NCBI GenBank assembly: GCA_045577175.1
Contig: JAZNHT010000071.1
Span: forward strand, 1-23,502
Source of the DNA: SIG701 sp045577175
GTDB taxonomy: Bacteria > Bacillota > Clostridia > Oscillospirales > CAG-272
DNA: 23,502 bases
Direction: 5' to 3'
Position 1 is the first letter of the stretch. The number at the start of each line of letters is the position of its first letter. Under the pieces are notes generated by a model. The model was not told the DNA's origin and ran no database searches. It saw only the letters and a program-made list of their open reading frames with translations. Positions 22,369-23,502 of this stretch are shown here, one piece after another. The position numbers and the translations under genes are program-made.

Positions 22369-23189
22369 GAAAAAATATACAGATTCGCATCCATAACGGT
22401 CGCGGCACGGTCGAGTTCGGTCGGGAGGGATTTATTCTGCACGAAATCGACACGGGCGCATCCATTCTGACGGATGGGATTACGACCGGGCGCGAGGTGA
22501 CGTTTTCGGCGTACATTCTCCCTTCGGGGGAGAGTGCGGACAAGCGTGCGCGGCAGATGGAGAATCTTTCACGCCGTGTGCGCCGCATTGTGACGGATGC
22601 GGACGGATTTACGCTGACGGTGGGCGATCGCTCGATTTTGCTCACCGCAAAAAGTGCGCCGATCTTTGCGCACGAAGCACCGCTGAACGGGGATGAGGTA
22701 TGCTTTTTCACCGTCCGCGCGCGGGCAAAAAACGCGTCCGCGTCCTATTTCTCGGGCACAAAAGATACGCTCTCCGTCGGTCGCGGCTTTCTGGGAGAGC
22801 TCGTGTTTCCGATGGCGGTCACCGAGGAGACGCGCTTCGGCTCTTCGGTGTCCGAGGGAGTCTTTTTTGCGGAGAATCCGGGCGACGTCCCGTGCGGATT
22901 TGCGGCAACTGTGACCGCGCACACGGGGGATGTCGAGTCGTTCACGCTGCGCGCGGAGAGCGGCGAGGCGATCTCGCTTGTGTATCCGATCCCGAAAGGG
23001 AAGAGCATTGTGATCGACACCCGACCGGGCAGAAAATCGGTGACGGCGGACGGGGTATCGATCCTCTCCGCGCTCACGTGGGAGAGCGAATTTTTCACGC
23101 TTGCGCCGGGGGAGAATCGGCTGGATTTTTCCTGCACGGGCGGCGGAAGCGTCGTTGTATCTCTCCGCGTGATGCCGCTGTATCACTGA
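22365..23189 (+). CDS. Phage distal tail-like protein (Dit / tail family)
   Basis: The 274-residue product resembles the phage tail family that includes SPP1 gp19.1. The N-terminal half (IRIHNGRGTVEFGREGFILHEID, then GREVTFSAYILPSGESADKRARQMENLSRRV) is the ring-forming domain of the baseplate hub. The C-terminal half (about 145-274) is a beta-rich galectin or jelly-roll-type domain ending in VVVSLRVMPLYH. It starts on an ATGA overlap with the tail-tube-like gene, and a GAGGAGGG site after its stop serves the next gene. It should cap the tail tip and carry the tail fibre or hub proteins. Confidence 0.7.
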   Translation: MRKNIQIRIHNGRGTVEFGREGFILHEIDTGASILTDGITTGREVTFSAYILPSGESADKRARQMENLSRRVRRIVTDADGFTLTVGDRSILLTAKSAPIFAHEAPLNGDEVCFFTVRARAKNASASYFSGTKDTLSVGRGFLGELVFPMAVTEETRFGSSVSEGVFFAENPGDVPCGFAATVTAHTGDVESFTLRAESGEAISLVYPIPKGKSIVIDTRPGRKSVTADGVSILSALTWESEFFTLAPGENRLDFSCTGGGSVVVSLRVMPLYH

Positions 23190-23198
23190 GGAGGGTGT

Positions 23199-23502
23199 AT
23201 GGAGATTCGGATTTTCACAAGGGATTTGATCCTTACGGACGTGTACGACGGAGCTGAGGTGATTGAGGCGGAGGACTGCTTTGCCGGCGCGGGCACGTTT
23301 ACGCTCACGGTGCCGATTGCGGATGCGGATCGGTTTTTCACGGAGGGGATCGTGTATATCCCCATCGCGGACGGCGCGTATGTGATCGAGCGGATTCGGA
23401 AGGACGCCGACAGCATGACGGCGGAGATCGGCGGCAGAGGCGTGCTCTCTTATTTTGAACGGTGCGCGTTGGTTGAGTCCGCCACGGTACACGGGAGCGC
23501 GG
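23199..23502 (+). CDS. Tail-associated protein, Gp37-like (partial, runs off the window)
   Basis: Only the first 101 residues are present (MEIRIFTRDLILTDVYDG...). The pattern of short strands, AGTFTLTVP, and then YVIERI...MTAEIGGRGVLSYFERC fits the N-terminus of the siphovirus ReqiPepy6 Gp37-like family, which forms the tail tip hub after the distal tail protein. GAGGAGGG lies just before the ATG at 23199, 9 bp after the previous stop. The C-terminal receptor-binding or enzymatic part is out of view. Confidence 0.7.
   Translation, partial: MEIRIFTRDLILTDVYDGAEVIEAEDCFAGAGTFTLTVPIADADRFFTEGIVYIPIADGAYVIERIRKDADSMTAEIGGRGVLSYFERCALVESATVHGSA

Overview
The window looks like a chromosome segment of an anaerobic, fairly GC-rich Clostridia-type Firmicute. 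Reasons: pyruvate:ferredoxin and indolepyruvate:ferredoxin oxidoreductases, strong AGGAGG-type ribosome binding sites, Gram-positive consensus promoters and Bacillus-type LexA boxes. No rRNA or tRNA is present, so I do not name a genus.

Left part (1-13360), central metabolism. On the minus strand lie nifJ (pyruvate:ferredoxin oxidoreductase), a monofunctional biotin-protein ligase and an amidohydrolase. On the plus strand lie an AMP-forming acyl-CoA synthetase and then a tight cluster iorA-iorB-paaK-ACT. That cluster fits ferredoxin-linked interconversion of aryl-pyruvates, aryl-acetyl-CoA and aryl-acetates, with a small amino-acid-sensing protein, and it ends at a good intrinsic terminator. 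A tyrosine-phosphatase-like gene (13479-14480) follows with its own promoter and terminator.

Right part (14540-23502, continuing past the edge), a phage morphogenesis module: small and large terminase, SPP1-type portal, scaffold, major capsid protein, three head-tail connector proteins, a tail-tube-like protein, a distal-tail-like protein and the start of a Gp37-like tail protein. A perfect TTGACA-17-TATAAT promoter drives it, flanked by two GAAC-N4-GTTC LexA boxes. No integrase, repressor or replication gene separates it from the host phosphatase gene. No tape-measure gene lies between the tail-tube and distal-tail genes. Long hairpin-rich non-coding repeats sit inside the structural gene row. 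This looks like an SOS-controlled resident phage module of the PBSX or gene-transfer-agent kind; that reading is inference.

Throughout, the long intergenic gaps are filled by one family of modular non-coding elements (3823-4323, 7893-8382, 12634-13360, 18497-19295, with a fragment at 14674-14811). Complete copies are mirror-symmetric: outer hairpin, inner hairpin, about 34-bp terminal inverted repeat, a core, then the same modules in reverse. The core often holds a 65-66 nt motif that folds as a three-way junction, with conserved stems, variable loops and a compensatory base change. These elements are the strongest candidate here for something undescribed.
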